This document shows positions 1-8,984 of a stretch of DNA of 64,000 nucleotides, piece after piece; the first letter of the stretch is position 1, and every line of letters starts with the position of its first letter. The notes beneath the pieces are model-generated. The model was not told the origin of the DNA and ran no database searches. It saw nothing but the letters and a program-made list of their open reading frames with translations. This DNA is from an uncultured Ruminococcus sp. (lineage in GTDB: Bacteria; Bacillota; Clostridia; Oscillospirales; Ruminococcaceae): assembly GCF_947301925.1 (NCBI RefSeq), contig NZ_CAMYUE010000001.1, positions 186,001 through 250,000 of the forward strand. Direction: 5' to 3'. A program made the position numbers and the translations under genes.

Positions 1-2
1 TC

Positions 3-410
3 AGGATAGCGCAGGCCTGGGAATTTGTGAAAGAGACCCCGGACGGCCTTGATACAGTAATATCTCAGGGCGGAAAGAATCTTTCCGGCGGTCAGAGACA
101 GCGTATCTCTATTGCAAGAGCTCTTGTGGGGGCCCCTGATATCGTTATTCTTGATGACTCTACCAGCGCGCTTGATTACAAGACTGATCTTGCTTTCAGA
201 CGTGCTCTCAGCGATGAGCTTCCCGATACAACTGTTGTTATGATATCTCAGAGAACGACCTCGCTGAAAAATGCGGATAAGATAGTCGTCATGGATGAGG
301 GAGAGGCCGTAGGCGTGGGAACTCACAGTGAGCTTGTTGAGAACTGTGATGTTTATAATGAGATATACAGATCTCAGATGAACGTTAAGGAGGGAAGTGC
401 TGATGTTTGA
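3..410 (+). CDS. ABC exporter half-transporter, C-terminal end (5' truncated by window)
   Basis: The reading frame is open from the window edge, so only the C-terminal half of a nucleotide-binding domain is present; the membrane domain and Walker A lie outside. Visible are the signature LSGGQRQR, Walker [13 protein letters not shown] and the switch region MISQRTTS. Two catalytic positions are replaced: the Walker B glutamate is Asp (LDD, not LDE) and the H-loop histidine is Gln (ISQR, not IAHR). This is the pattern of the degenerate subunit of heterodimeric type IV exporters (TM287/288, BmrCD family knowledge). It overlaps the next gene, which has the complementary pattern. The substrate cannot be told from sequence. 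Confidence 0.9.
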   Translation, partial: RIAQAWEFVKETPDGLDTVISQGGKNLSGGQRQRISIARALVGAPDIVILDDSTSALDYKTDLAFRRALSDELPDTTVVMISQRTTSLKNADKIVVMDEGEAVGVGTHSELVENCDVYNEIYRSQMNVKEGSADV

Positions 411-2142
411 TACATTAAAGAGAGTGTTCTCGTATGCCGCTCCTTATAGGAAGTTCTTTGTAATGACCCTTGTTTTTGCTGCGTTGGGAGTATCGCTTTC
501 ATTAGCTGTTCCCGTATTTATCGGTGAAGCAGTTGACTGCTGTACAGGAAAGGGCGAAGTTGAATTTTCCCGCTTGGCTGTCATAATCCCCCTGCTTGCC
601 TGTTCTGTCATAGCAAGTACCATTTTTCAGTGGCTTATGAGTATATGCACCAATAAGCTTTCTTTTCTGACCATAAGGGATCTCAGATCCGACGTCTTCT
701 GCAAACTGGAACGTGTTCCGCTGAGATATATTGACGGACATACAAAGGGTGAGCTTACAAGCAGAGTCATTAACGATATTGAGATCATATCAGACGGTCT
801 GCTCCAGGGATTCACTCAGTTTCTGAGCGGCATCATCACTATTATCGGAACTCTTGTGTTTATGATGATGATAAATTACAGGATCGCCATAGTAGTTGTT
901 GTACTCACGCCTTTGTCTTTTATAGCGGCTTCAAGGATCACAAAGGCTTCACATGATTCGTATATGAAGCAGTCGAAGCTGAGAGGAGATATGGTGGGAC
1001 TTGCCGAGGAGATGGCAGGAAATCAGAAGATAGTTAAAGCTTTTGGATATGATAAACGAGCGGAAGAACGCTTTGACAGGATAAACAAGGCGTATGGCGA
1101 GATCGGTGCAAAGGCGACTTTTTTCAGTTCGATGACCAATCCCACTACGAGATTTGTAAACGGTCTGATATATGCGGCGGTGGGACTTCTCGGAGCGCTT
1201 GGCGTTGTTGGCAGATCAGCGTTGATAGGATCAATGACCATTGGTAAGCTTTCGAGTTTTCTTGCTTACTCGAATCAGTATACAAAGCCGTTCAACGAGA
1301 TATCCGGTGTATTTGCGGAGCTTCAGAATGCGGTGGCCTCTGCCGAGAGAGTTTTCGGTGTGCTTGATGAAGAAGAGGTAAGTGATGATTCCGACAAGGA
1401 AATACTTGATAAATGCGACGGTTCGCTGCGGTTCACTGATGTTTTCTTCTCCTATGACAAAAACAAGAAGCTTATCGAGAACTTCAGTCTTGATGTGAAA
1501 AGCGGACAGCGTATAGCGATAGTGGGACCTACAGGATGCGGAAAATCCACAATTATAAATCTGCTGCTCAGGTTTTACGATATCGACAGCGGTAAGATAG
1601 AGGTATCAGGCAAGGATATAAACACAGTTACAAGAGACAGTCTCAGGAGCTGTTTCGGTATGGTGCTTCAGGAGACATGGGTCTTTACAGGGACAGTTGC
1701 AGAGAATATTGCTTACGGCGCTCCCGATGCCACAAGAGAACAGATAATCAATGCGGCTAAGTCGGTATACGCTCATGGCTTTATCAAGAGGCTACCCGAC
1801 GGGTATGATACGATCATAAGCGAAGAAAGCGGTCTTTCTCAGGGGCAGAAGCAGCTTATATGCATTGCAAGGATAATGCTCATGGATCCTCCTATTCTGA
1901 TCCTCGATGAAGCCACAAGCTCCATTGATCTGCGAACAGAGCTGCGAATACAAAAAGCGTTTGCAAAGCTTATGGAGGGGAGGACGAGCTTTATAATCGC
2001 TCACAGACTCTCAACTATCAAAAACGCAGATGTTATACTTGTAATGAAGCAGGGCAACGTGATAGAGCAGGGAAATCATGACCGGCTTATGGAAAATGGT
2101 GGTTTTTATTCCGAGCTTTATAACAGTCAGTTTGCTTCGTGA
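403..2142 (+). CDS. ABC exporter half-transporter (catalytic partner)
   Basis: A 579-residue half-transporter: membrane domain of about six helices (residues 10-310), then an ATPase domain with Walker [11 protein letters not shown]-loop VLQET, signature LSQGQKQ, Walker [13 protein letters not shown] and H-loop IIAHRLST. Walker B Glu and H-loop His are intact but the signature is LSQGQ rather than LSGGQ, complementing the defects of the upstream subunit, so the pair should form one canonical and one degenerate ATP site. ATG 403 is preferred over GTG 397 because AAGGAGGG (387-394) sits 8 nt before it; the start overlaps the upstream stop. Probably exports a drug, lipid or peptide; substrate unknown. 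Confidence 0.93.
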   Translation: MFDTLKRVFSYAAPYRKFFVMTLVFAALGVSLSLAVPVFIGEAVDCCTGKGEVEFSRLAVIIPLLACSVIASTIFQWLMSICTNKLSFLTIRDLRSDVFCKLERVPLRYIDGHTKGELTSRVINDIEIISDGLLQGFTQFLSGIITIIGTLVFMMMINYRIAIVVVVLTPLSFIAASRITKASHDSYMKQSKLRGDMVGLAEEMAGNQKIVKAFGYDKRAEERFDRINKAYGEIGAKATFFSSMTNPTTRFVNGLIYAAVGLLGALGVVGRSALIGSMTIGKLSSFLAYSNQYTKPFNEISGVFAELQNAVASAERVFGVLDEEEVSDDSDKEILDKCDGSLRFTDVFFSYDKNKKLIENFSLDVKSGQRIAIVGPTGCGKSTIINLLLRFYDIDSGKIEVSGKDINTVTRDSLRSCFGMVLQETWVFTGTVAENIAYGAPDATREQIINAAKSVYAHGFIKRLPDGYDTIISEESGLSQGQKQLICIARIMLMDPPILILDEATSSIDLRTELRIQKAFAKLMEGRTSFIIAHRLSTIKNADVILVMKQGNVIEQGNHDRLMENGGFYSELYNSQFAS

Positions 2143-2170
2143 TCGGTCCGACAGACGGGAGGTGATATAG

Positions 2171-2836
2171 ATGAATAAGGAGTGGTCGGAGCTCAATAAA
2201 TCTGTACAATTGCTGATGAAAAGGAAAGAAACATACAGCGAAGGCATAAAAACGCTTCTTCATCTTAGAGAAGATCTTATGGATGTAATTCTTTCCTTCA
2301 AGGATGAACTGAAAAGAGAGGAGTTCAACGCTATTCCTTTTATAAATGCCGACGGCTATCATTCTAAAACCATCGCCTATTCTTTATGGCATATTTTCCG
2401 TATCGAAGATATCGTTGCAAATACACTGATCCGTAATGATGAACAGATATTTTTTACAGGAAATTACAAGGATCGTATATCTTCTCCTATAATCGCCACG
2501 GGTAATGAGCTTGCAAAGGAGCAGATCGCTGATTTTTCGGAGAAATTGGACATTGATGAACTGTATCTCTATATATCCGAGGTCAGAGACAGTACCGATG
2601 ATATTCTTAAAGATCTGCCTTTTGAAGCTCTGAAGGATAAGATATCGGATGAGCAGAAGAAACGCCTCAGAAAACTGAATGTAGTGAGCGATGATGAAAA
2701 AGCGGCCTGGCTTGTGGATTACTGGTGCGGAAAGAGTGTGCTCGGACTTATAAAAATGCCGTTTTCACGGCATTGGATAATGCATATAGAAGCAAGTCTG
2801 CGCATAAAAGAAAAAATCATGAAAAACCGAAAGTAA
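2171..2836 (+). CDS. DinB-like helical-bundle protein
   Basis: A 221-residue, mostly helical cytoplasmic protein. Histidines in the contexts SLWHIFRIED and SRHWIMHIEA resemble the spaced metal-binding histidines of DinB/YfiT-type four-helix bundles, which include thiol-dependent S-transferases and many proteins of unknown role. A good ribosome site (GGGAGGTGA) precedes the ATG. It follows the ABC exporter by 28 nt on the same strand, so it is probably cotranscribed with it and may belong to a detoxification or resistance unit; that is inference. A terminator overlaps its stop codon. Family assignment is by motif only. Confidence 0.6.
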   Translation: MNKEWSELNKSVQLLMKRKETYSEGIKTLLHLREDLMDVILSFKDELKREEFNAIPFINADGYHSKTIAYSLWHIFRIEDIVANTLIRNDEQIFFTGNYKDRISSPIIATGNELAKEQIADFSEKLDIDELYLYISEVRDSTDDILKDLPFEALKDKISDEQKKRLRKLNVVSDDEKAAWLVDYWCGKSVLGLIKMPFSRHWIMHIEASLRIKEKIMKNRK

Positions 2837-2856
2837 TATACTTGCTTTCGGTTTTT
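2823..2856 (+). terminator. Intrinsic terminator of the ABC exporter unit
   Basis: Stem AAAACCGAAAG / CTTTCGGTTTT with an 11-nt loop, ending in a T run; it overlaps the end of the DinB-like gene. Confidence 0.85.
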
Positions 2857-2898
2857 ATATTATGTAAATGTTTTGCCTCAAAATACTTTGTTTAATTC

Positions 2899-2927
2899 TT
2901 GACAAACTGAATGAAATGTTGTAAAAT
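2899..2927 (+). promoter_or_regulatory. Promoter of acn-icd-rex
   Basis: TTGACA (2899-2904), 17-bp spacer, TAAAAT (2922-2927), 38 bp before the aconitase start. The spacer end and -10 contain TTGTAAA, close to one half of a clostridial Rex site (TTGTTAA), but no second half is convincing. Confidence 0.8.
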
Positions 2928-2965
2928 TAATATGTATTCTTATGTATTGAAAGGAATGATCTTCA

Positions 2966-4903
2966 ATGGGTTTAACTTTAACAGAAAAGATACTCAAAGC
3001 GCACCTGGTCGACGGTGAATACGTCAAGGGTCAGGAGATCGGTATCCGTATCGATCAGACTCTCACTCAGGACGCTACAGGTACTATGGCATATCTGGAG
3101 TTTGAAGCTATCGGTGTTCCTCGTGTAAAGACAGAACGTTCGGTGGCTTACATAGATCATAATACTCTCCAGAACGGTTTTGAGAACGCTGACGATCACA
3201 GATTTATCGGCAGTGTTGCAAAAAAACACGGTATTTATTTCTCGCGTCCCGGTAACGGTATCTGTCATCAGGTACACCTGGAGCGCTTCGGTATTCCCGG
3301 AAAGACTCTTATCGGTTCCGACAGCCATACGCCTACAGGCGGTGGTATCGGTATGATCGCTATTGGTGCAGGAGGTCTTGATGTTGCTGTTGCAATGGGC
3401 GGCGGCGCTTACTATATCACTTGCCCGAAGGTCGTTAAAGTTGAACTCACCGGAAAGCTTCAGCCCTGGGTAGCTGCAAAGGACGTTATCCTTGAAGTTC
3501 TCAGAAGATTATCCGTTAAGGGCGGCGTCGGCAAGGTAATAGAGTATTGCGGCGAAGGCGTAAAGACACTTTCTGTTCCCGAAAGAGCTACTATTACAAA
3601 TATGGGCGCGGAGCTTGGTGCAACTACATCTATATTCCCTTCGGACGAGATAACAAAGCAGTTCCTCAAGGCTCAGAAGCGTGAAGAAGTATGGACTCCT
3701 CTTGCAGCTGATCCTGACGCTGTTTACGACGAAGAGCTCACGATCGACCTTAGTAAGCTGGTTCCTCTTGCTGCTTGTCCCCATTCTCCCGATAATGTAA
3801 AGAGCGTTGAGGAGATCGGCAGACTCAAGATAGATCAGGTCTGTATCGGTTCATGTACTAACTCTTCTCTTCTTGATATGCTCAAGGTAGCTCATATATT
3901 AAAGGGCAAGACCGTAAATCCTGATGTTTCGCTGGCTATAGCTCCGGGTTCAAAGCAGGTCCTCAATATGCTCGCACAGAACGGTGCGCTTTCCGTACTT
4001 ATTGATGCAGGCGCAAGAATTCTCGAGAGCGCCTGCGGTCCTTGTATCGGTATGGGACAGTCTCCTAATTCAAAGGGTATTTCTCTCCGTACCTTCAACA
4101 GAAACTTTGAAGGACGTTCGGGAACAAAGGACGGTCAGATTTATCTTGTATCACCTGAAATGGCTGCTGTATCTGCACTTACAGGTTATCTCACAGACCC
4201 CAGAGAACTCGGCGAAATGCCTGATTTCAAGCTTCCCGAGGAATTCGTTATAAATGATAATATGGTAGTTCCTCCGGTTTCCGAAGCAGAAATGGACAGT
4301 GTTGAGATACTTCGCGGTCCCAACATCAAGCCTTATCCAGAGACTTCGCCTCTGCTGGATACCATTGATGCACCTGTATCACTCAAGGTCGGCGATAATA
4401 TCACTACAGATCATATCATGCCCGCAGGTGCGAAGATACTTCCTCTGCGTTCAAATATTCCGAAGATATCGCAGCACTGTTTTGCAGTATGTGACGAGAG
4501 CTTCCCTGAGAGAGCAAAGTCGCTTGGCAAGAGCATTATCGTAGGCGGTTCAAACTACGGTCAGGGCTCGTCCAGAGAGCACGCTGCACTTGCTCCTCTT
4601 TATCTCGGCGTAAAGGCTGTGCTCGTAAAGTCATTTGCAAGAATACATCGTGCTAACCTTATAAATGCGGGTATCCTTCCGCTTACATTCGTTAATGAGG
4701 CTGATTACGACAAGATCTCACAGGGCGACGAGCTCGTTCTTGCAGATGTGAGAAAGGCTGTTGAGGACGGAAAGACCGAGCTCACTGTTGTTGATAAGAC
4801 AAACGGCACTGAGATACCTGTGCTCTGTGAGCTTTCAGGACGTACAAAGGATATCATGCTTGCAGGCGGACTGCTTGACTTTACAAGAGAGTCTATGAAG
4901 TGA
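2966..4903 (+). CDS. acn: Aconitate hydratase (Aquifex-type, single chain)
   Basis: A 645-residue enzyme interconverting citrate and isocitrate. Iron-sulfur ligands appear as the single Cys in IGSCTNSS (about residue 298) and the pair in ACGPCIGMG. The C-terminal swivel domain carries GGSNYGQGSSREHA. The length and the LeuC/LeuD-like arrangement fit the shorter, Aquifex-type putative aconitase family rather than the ~900-residue AcnA/AcnB. RBS AAAGGAA precedes the ATG. It is the first gene of a unit with isocitrate dehydrogenase and rex, so it probably serves the citrate to 2-oxoglutarate branch for glutamate synthesis under redox control. Homoaconitase or isopropylmalate isomerase activity is less likely given the icd neighbour. 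Confidence 0.88.
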   Translation: MGLTLTEKILKAHLVDGEYVKGQEIGIRIDQTLTQDATGTMAYLEFEAIGVPRVKTERSVAYIDHNTLQNGFENADDHRFIGSVAKKHGIYFSRPGNGICHQVHLERFGIPGKTLIGSDSHTPTGGGIGMIAIGAGGLDVAVAMGGGAYYITCPKVVKVELTGKLQPWVAAKDVILEVLRRLSVKGGVGKVIEYCGEGVKTLSVPERATITNMGAELGATTSIFPSDEITKQFLKAQKREEVWTPLAADPDAVYDEELTIDLSKLVPLAACPHSPDNVKSVEEIGRLKIDQVCIGSCTNSSLLDMLKVAHILKGKTVNPDVSLAIAPGSKQVLNMLAQNGALSVLIDAGARILESACGPCIGMGQSPNSKGISLRTFNRNFEGRSGTKDGQIYLVSPEMAAVSALTGYLTDPRELGEMPDFKLPEEFVINDNMVVPPVSEAEMDSVEILRGPNIKPYPETSPLLDTIDAPVSLKVGDNITTDHIMPAGAKILPLRSNIPKISQHCFAVCDESFPERAKSLGKSIIVGGSNYGQGSSREHAALAPLYLGVKAVLVKSFARIHRANLINAGILPLTFVNEADYDKISQGDELVLADVRKAVEDGKTELTVVDKTNGTEIPVLCELSGRTKDIMLAGGLLDFTRESMK

Positions 4904-4925
4904 TGCATTTTATGGCAGGTGTAAA

Positions 4926-5165
4926 ATGATGAATACTATTACAAGTCCGTCAGTTTGCAGTGAATTGTTTGCGAGCAGGATCGTCAGGCTCCCGAGGACA
5001 GGAAAAGACTGGATAGTCCTTCTGATAGCTGTAGTTATAGCCTTTCTGCTTGAATTTCTGTTCAGGAACACTTTATCAAATATGAAAAGAGAGCATAGAC
5101 GTATAGTTGAAGGCGTCGGTATGTTTATAATAATCGTTATTCTGGAACTGATTATTTCTGATTGA
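4926..5165 (+). CDS. Small two-helix membrane protein between acn and icd
   Basis: A 79-residue protein with two predicted membrane segments (about residues 29-45, [19 protein letters not shown], and 65-78, [12 protein letters not shown]) joined by a basic loop. The start has a weak GCAGGTG site. It lies 22 nt after the aconitase stop and 22 nt before icd, clearly inside the same transcription unit. I recognise no family. Its position between two TCA-type enzymes is unusual for a membrane protein and suggests either membrane tethering or an unrelated lineage-specific insertion. Confidence 0.65.
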   Translation: MMNTITSPSVCSELFASRIVRLPRTGKDWIVLLIAVVIAFLLEFLFRNTLSNMKREHRRIVEGVGMFIIIVILELIISD

Positions 5166-5187
5166 AATAAAAAGGAGGTATAATCCG

Positions 5188-6399
5188 ATGGCAAAAATAA
5201 CAATGAAAACGCCGCTGGTCGAAATGGACGGCGACGAGATGACAAGAATACTCTGGCAGTGGATCAAGGAGACACTTCTCGAACCATATGTAGAGCTTAA
5301 TACAGAATACTATGATCTTGGTCTCAAGCACAGAGAGGAGACAAAGGATCAGGTAACTATTGATTCCGCTGAGGCTACAAAGAAGTACGGCGTAGCGGTT
5401 AAATGTGCAACTATTACACCCAATGCCGCAAGAATGCCCGAGTATAACCTTACTCAGATGTGGAAATCCCCTAACGGAACTATCAGAGCGGCACTTGACG
5501 GTACTGTTTTCCGTACTCCCATAATTGTAAAGGGAATAGAGCCTTATATTCCTACATGGACAAAGCCTATCACAATTGCACGTCATGCTTACGGTGATGT
5601 TTATAAGAATACCGAAATGCGTGTCAGCAAGGGCAGCAAGGCCGAGCTGGTTGTTACTGATGAGAACGGAAACGAGACCCGTGAGCTTATCCATGATTTC
5701 ACAAAGTGCGACGGTATAATCCAGGGACTTCATAATCTTGACGACTCGATTTCAGGCTTTGCAAGAGCCTGCCTCAACTACGGTCTTGATCTCAAGCAGG
5801 ACGTTTGGTTTGCTTCCAAGGATACTATCTCAAAGAAGTACGATCATCGCTTCAAGGATATCTTCCAGGAGATCTATGATAATGAGTACAAGGAAAAGTA
5901 CGAGGCGGCAGGCATCGAGTACTTCTATACTCTTATTGATGACGCAGTTGCGAGAGTTATCCGTTCAAACGGCGGCTATATCTGGGCTTGCAAGAACTAC
6001 GACGGCGATGTAATGTCGGATATGGTATCTACAGCATACGGAAGTCTTGCTATGATGACATCTGTACTTGTTTCACCTGACGGCATATATGAATATGAAG
6101 CTGCTCATGGTACTGTACAGCGCCATTATTACAAATATCTCAAGGGCGAGGAGACCTCGACTAATTCTGTAGCAACTATTTTTGCCTGGAGCGGCGCTCT
6201 CAGAAAGAGGGGAGAGCTTGACGGAACTCCCGAGCTCTGCGACTTTGCTGATAAGCTCGAAAAAGCTACGATTCAGACGATAGAGGACGGCGTAATGACA
6301 GGTGACCTCTATCTTATATCAAAGCTTGACAATAAGAAGAAGGTCGATTCAAAGACTTTTCTTGATGAGATAAAGATAAGACTTGATAAATTAATGTGA
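5188..6399 (+). CDS. icd: NADP-dependent isocitrate dehydrogenase
   Basis: A 403-residue enzyme oxidising isocitrate to 2-oxoglutarate and CO2. Length and motifs match the dimeric subfamily II NADP enzymes (eukaryotic-like): substrate loop [17 protein letters not shown], the lysine/tyrosine region KYDHRFKD, and the coenzyme motif [22 protein letters not shown]. The arginine/histidine after AAHGTV supports NADP over NAD. A strong RBS (AAAGGAGG) precedes the ATG. It lies between the small membrane protein and rex in one unit. With acn it would supply 2-oxoglutarate and NADPH; no citrate synthase lies in the window. Confidence 0.95.
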   Translation: MAKITMKTPLVEMDGDEMTRILWQWIKETLLEPYVELNTEYYDLGLKHREETKDQVTIDSAEATKKYGVAVKCATITPNAARMPEYNLTQMWKSPNGTIRAALDGTVFRTPIIVKGIEPYIPTWTKPITIARHAYGDVYKNTEMRVSKGSKAELVVTDENGNETRELIHDFTKCDGIIQGLHNLDDSISGFARACLNYGLDLKQDVWFASKDTISKKYDHRFKDIFQEIYDNEYKEKYEAAGIEYFYTLIDDAVARVIRSNGGYIWACKNYDGDVMSDMVSTAYGSLAMMTSVLVSPDGIYEYEAAHGTVQRHYYKYLKGEETSTNSVATIFAWSGALRKRGELDGTPELCDFADKLEKATIQTIEDGVMTGDLYLISKLDNKKKVDSKTFLDEIKIRLDKLM

Positions 6400-6420
6400 T
6401 AAGAGAGAGGGCATACAATA

Positions 6421-7068
6421 ATGTCAAAAAACTCAATATCAAACTCTGTCATACGAAGACTACCAAGGTATTATCGTTTTCTTGGCGAGCTTGAAAATAA
6501 TGGATATGTTCGTATATCTTCGAGAGAGCTGTCTGAGAAGATGGGGCTGACAGCTTCGCAGATCAGACAGGATTTCAACTGCTTCGGCGAATTCGGTCAG
6601 CAGGGTTACGGCTATAACGTCAGTGATCTTAGACAGGAAATAGGGAAGATACTTGGACTTGACAAGCAGACTCCCATGATACTTCTTGGTGCAGGTAATC
6701 TTGGAAAGGCTATTGCTGCTCATATTGATTTCCGCAACAAGGGCTTTGATCTTATCGGAGCTTTTGATATCAACGAAGAACTCATAGGCAAGGAAATAGG
6801 CGAGCTGAAGGTAAAGAGCGTTGATGAGCTGAGCTCGTTCTGCGCTGAAAACAAGCCTGTCGCTGCAATTCTTTGCGTTCCTATGCAGTCGGCCGAAAAG
6901 CTTGTGAACACTCTTATTGAGTGCGGCATACAGGCTTTCTGGAATTTCACTCATTATGATCTGAAGGTTGCTCATAAGGGCGTAGCGGTTGAAAACGTTC
7001 ACCTTGGCGACAGCCTTACAACTTTGTCCTATTGCTTGAATAATATGGAGGATAAGGACAAGAAATAA
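6421..7068 (+). CDS. rex: Redox-sensing transcriptional repressor Rex
   Basis: A 215-residue repressor: N-terminal winged helix (residues 1-80, with SSRELSEKMGLTASQIRQD and FGQQGYGY) and a Rossmann NAD(H)-binding domain with LLGAGNLGKAI (about residue 92). Rex dimers bind operators of the TTGTnAAnnnnTTnACAA type when NAD exceeds NADH and release them as NADH rises (family knowledge). It is the last gene of the acn-icd unit and lies directly upstream of the fumarase/Hdr/fumarate reductase unit, whose long leader has a Rex-like palindrome (7432-7449). This makes local control of NADH-consuming fumarate reduction plausible. Confidence 0.95.
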   Translation: MSKNSISNSVIRRLPRYYRFLGELENNGYVRISSRELSEKMGLTASQIRQDFNCFGEFGQQGYGYNVSDLRQEIGKILGLDKQTPMILLGAGNLGKAIAAHIDFRNKGFDLIGAFDINEELIGKEIGELKVKSVDELSSFCAENKPVAAILCVPMQSAEKLVNTLIECGIQAFWNFTHYDLKVAHKGVAVENVHLGDSLTTLSYCLNNMEDKDKK

Positions 7069-7078
7069 AGATCTATAG

Positions 7079-7108
7079 GCGGAACGAGTGAGAACTTGTT
7101 CCGCTTTT
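7079..7108 (+). terminator. Terminator after rex
   Basis: Perfect 7-bp stem GCGGAAC (7079-7085) / GTTCCGC (7098-7104) followed by TTTT. The short T run makes it a modest terminator. Confidence 0.65.
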
Positions 7109-7171
7109 AGGAAGAAAGTATGTGAAATAATTATCAAAGTGTAAGGTGCGTTATATCACTATTGATATTTA

Positions 7172-7192
7172 GCAATTCCAAATACGAATTGC
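7172..7192. repeat. Inverted repeat in the rex-fumC intergenic region
   Basis: Perfect 7-bp inverted repeat GCAATTC (7172-7178) / GAATTGC (7186-7192) around a 7-nt spacer. The whole 477-bp region 7109-7585 is AT-rich and holds no credible gene. It contains this repeat, the Rex-like site, a second palindrome and the fumC promoter. Confidence 0.4.
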
Positions 7193-7431
7193 GTTTTATA
7201 ACAAGGTTTATTTAATTTTTGCTCTTTGATCGCTCTGCAAAGAAAGCAAAGCAATTTTCGGGATAAGAGATAATGATTTGTATTTGTCTTATCAGAGAGA
7301 ATATTCAGCCTTGTAAGTCAAATGCAACAAAAATATTTCTCTAAGTTCTCAATTATGTGTCAGTAATAAAAAGGGAATATAAAAACAAATATATCGTCTT
7401 ATAAAAAAGAGTGAGAAAGGCTTTTAGCCTA

Positions 7432-7449
7432 TTGTTAATTCGATATCAA
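7432..7449. promoter_or_regulatory. Candidate Rex operator upstream of fumC
   Basis: TTGTTAA (7432-7438), 4-bp spacer, ATATCAA (7443-7449). The left half matches the clostridial Rex half-site exactly; the right half matches TTAACAA at 5 of 7 positions. Flanking bases extend the symmetry (ATTG...CAAT). It lies about 30 bp before the -35 box. A separate palindrome, AGAATA (7454-7459) / TATTCT (7464-7469), lies between it and the promoter. Confidence 0.4.
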
Positions 7450-7479
7450 TATCAGAATAGCGATATTCTTAAAGTGAAT

Positions 7480-7508
7480 TTGAATTTATTCGCGGATATT
7501 GGTATACT
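7480..7508 (+). promoter_or_regulatory. Promoter of the fumC-hdr-flx-tfr unit
   Basis: TTGAAT (7480-7485), 17-bp spacer, TATACT (7503-7508). A second -10-like TATAAT follows at 7509-7514. The leader to the fumC start would be about 70 nt. Confidence 0.6.
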
Positions 7509-7585
7509 TATAATGTATAGTAATGCAGAAATAAGTATAATGCTGTTATGACGCATTGTACAGTATAAAACTGGGAGAGGATTTT

Positions 7586-8962
7586 ATGGATTATCGTATC
7601 GAACACGACTCAATGGGTGAAGTAAAAGTGCCTGCTGATAAGTATTGGGCAGCTCAGACCGAAAGAAGTCATGAGAATTTTCTTATTGGCGTTGGCATAG
7701 AAACTATGCCAAGGGAGATAACTCACGCATTCGGTATACTGAAAAAAGCAGCTGCTCTTTCAAATCATCAGCTCAAACCCGAAAAAATGACCGATCGTAA
7801 GCTTGATGCTATTTCCAGAGCTTGCGACGAGGTAATAAGCGGTTCACTTAACGATCATTTTCCGCTTGTTGTATGGCAGACCGGAAGCGGTACTCAGTCG
7901 AATATGAATGCCAATGAGGTAATTGCCAACAGAGGAAACGAGATCGCCGGCGAGAAGCTCCTCCATCCCAATGATGACATAAATATGAGCCAGTCGTCAA
8001 ATGATACTTTTCCGACTGCAATGCATATTGCAGCTGTTATTGCTCTTGAAGATAAGGTGATACCTGCTGTTGATACGCTTATAGATACCTTTAAGAGACT
8101 TGAATCCGAGAATGAGGGGATAGTTAAGAGCGGAAGGACACACCTTCAGGATGCTACTCCCATAAAGTTTTCTCAGGAGATCAGCGGCTGGAGAGCTTCT
8201 CTTGAAAAGGACAGAAAGATGATCCTTTCTTCATGCGAAGAGCTCAAGGAGCTTGCGCTTGGCGGTACAGCTGTTGGAACAGGCCTTAACGCTCCCGAGG
8301 GATTTGCAGAACTGTCTGCTGAAAACATAAGTAAGCTTACAGGCAAAAACTTTATAACATCTCCCAATAAATTCCATTCTCTTACTTCAAAGGATGAGAT
8401 AGTCTTTGCACACGGCGCTCTGAAGGCTCTTGCAGCCGATATGATGAAGATAGCCAATGACGTAAGATGGCTTGCTTCAGGTCCCCGCGACGGCCTTGGA
8501 GAAATATTCATTCCCGAGAATGAACCGGGTTCTTCAATAATGCCGGGTAAGGTAAATCCCACGCAGTGCGAACAGGTGACAATGGTTGCTGTTCAGGTAA
8601 TGGGCAACGATGTTGCTGTGGGTATGGCAGCTTCACAGGGTAATTTTGAACTTAATGTGTTCATGCCCGTATGTGCGTATAATTTCCTTCAGTCTGCAAG
8701 ACTTCTTGCGGAGTCGATCATTTCATTCAATAAGAACTGTGCAGTTGGAATAAAAGCCAACAAGGAAAAGATGCACCATAATCTTCATAATTCTCTTATG
8801 CTTGTAACAGCTCTCAATCCGTACATCGGATACGAGAATGCTGCGAAGACCGCTAAAAAAGCTTTCAAGGACAATATCTCCCTGAAGGAAGCCTGTGTTG
8901 AACTTGGTTTCCTTACAGCTGAAAGATTTGACGAGGTATTCCACCCCGAGCAGATGGTTTGA
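7586..8962 (+). CDS. fumC: Class II fumarate hydratase
   Basis: A 458-residue fumarase interconverting malate and fumarate. It has the superfamily signature GSSIMPGKVNPTQCEQ (about residue 316), the active-site region SGRTHLQDATPI and the substrate-binding TGSGTQSNMNANEVI. ATG 7586 is chosen because GGGAGAGG (7573-7580) lies just upstream; a TTG at 7556 lacks a ribosome site. It is the first gene of the long unit and hdrB follows after 22 nt. In this context the enzyme probably runs from malate to fumarate to feed the fumarate reductase. Aspartase is a paralogous possibility but the motifs favour FumC. Confidence 0.95.
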   Translation: MDYRIEHDSMGEVKVPADKYWAAQTERSHENFLIGVGIETMPREITHAFGILKKAAALSNHQLKPEKMTDRKLDAISRACDEVISGSLNDHFPLVVWQTGSGTQSNMNANEVIANRGNEIAGEKLLHPNDDINMSQSSNDTFPTAMHIAAVIALEDKVIPAVDTLIDTFKRLESENEGIVKSGRTHLQDATPIKFSQEISGWRASLEKDRKMILSSCEELKELALGGTAVGTGLNAPEGFAELSAENISKLTGKNFITSPNKFHSLTSKDEIVFAHGALKALAADMMKIANDVRWLASGPRDGLGEIFIPENEPGSSIMPGKVNPTQCEQVTMVAVQVMGNDVAVGMAASQGNFELNVFMPVCAYNFLQSARLLAESIISFNKNCAVGIKANKEKMHHNLHNSLMLVTALNPYIGYENAAKTAKKAFKDNISLKEACVELGFLTAERFDEVFHPEQMV

Positions 8963-8984
8963 TCTATACGAAAGGAAGCGTAAT

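Noticed and set aside
2922-2940. Rex operator in the acn promoter
   Set aside because: Only one half-site (TTGTAAA) is acceptable; the other half does not match.
8895-8984. Longer N-terminus for HdrB
   Set aside because: It would overlap the fumC end without a ribosome site; ATG 8985 follows AAAGGAAG and matches the usual HdrB start.
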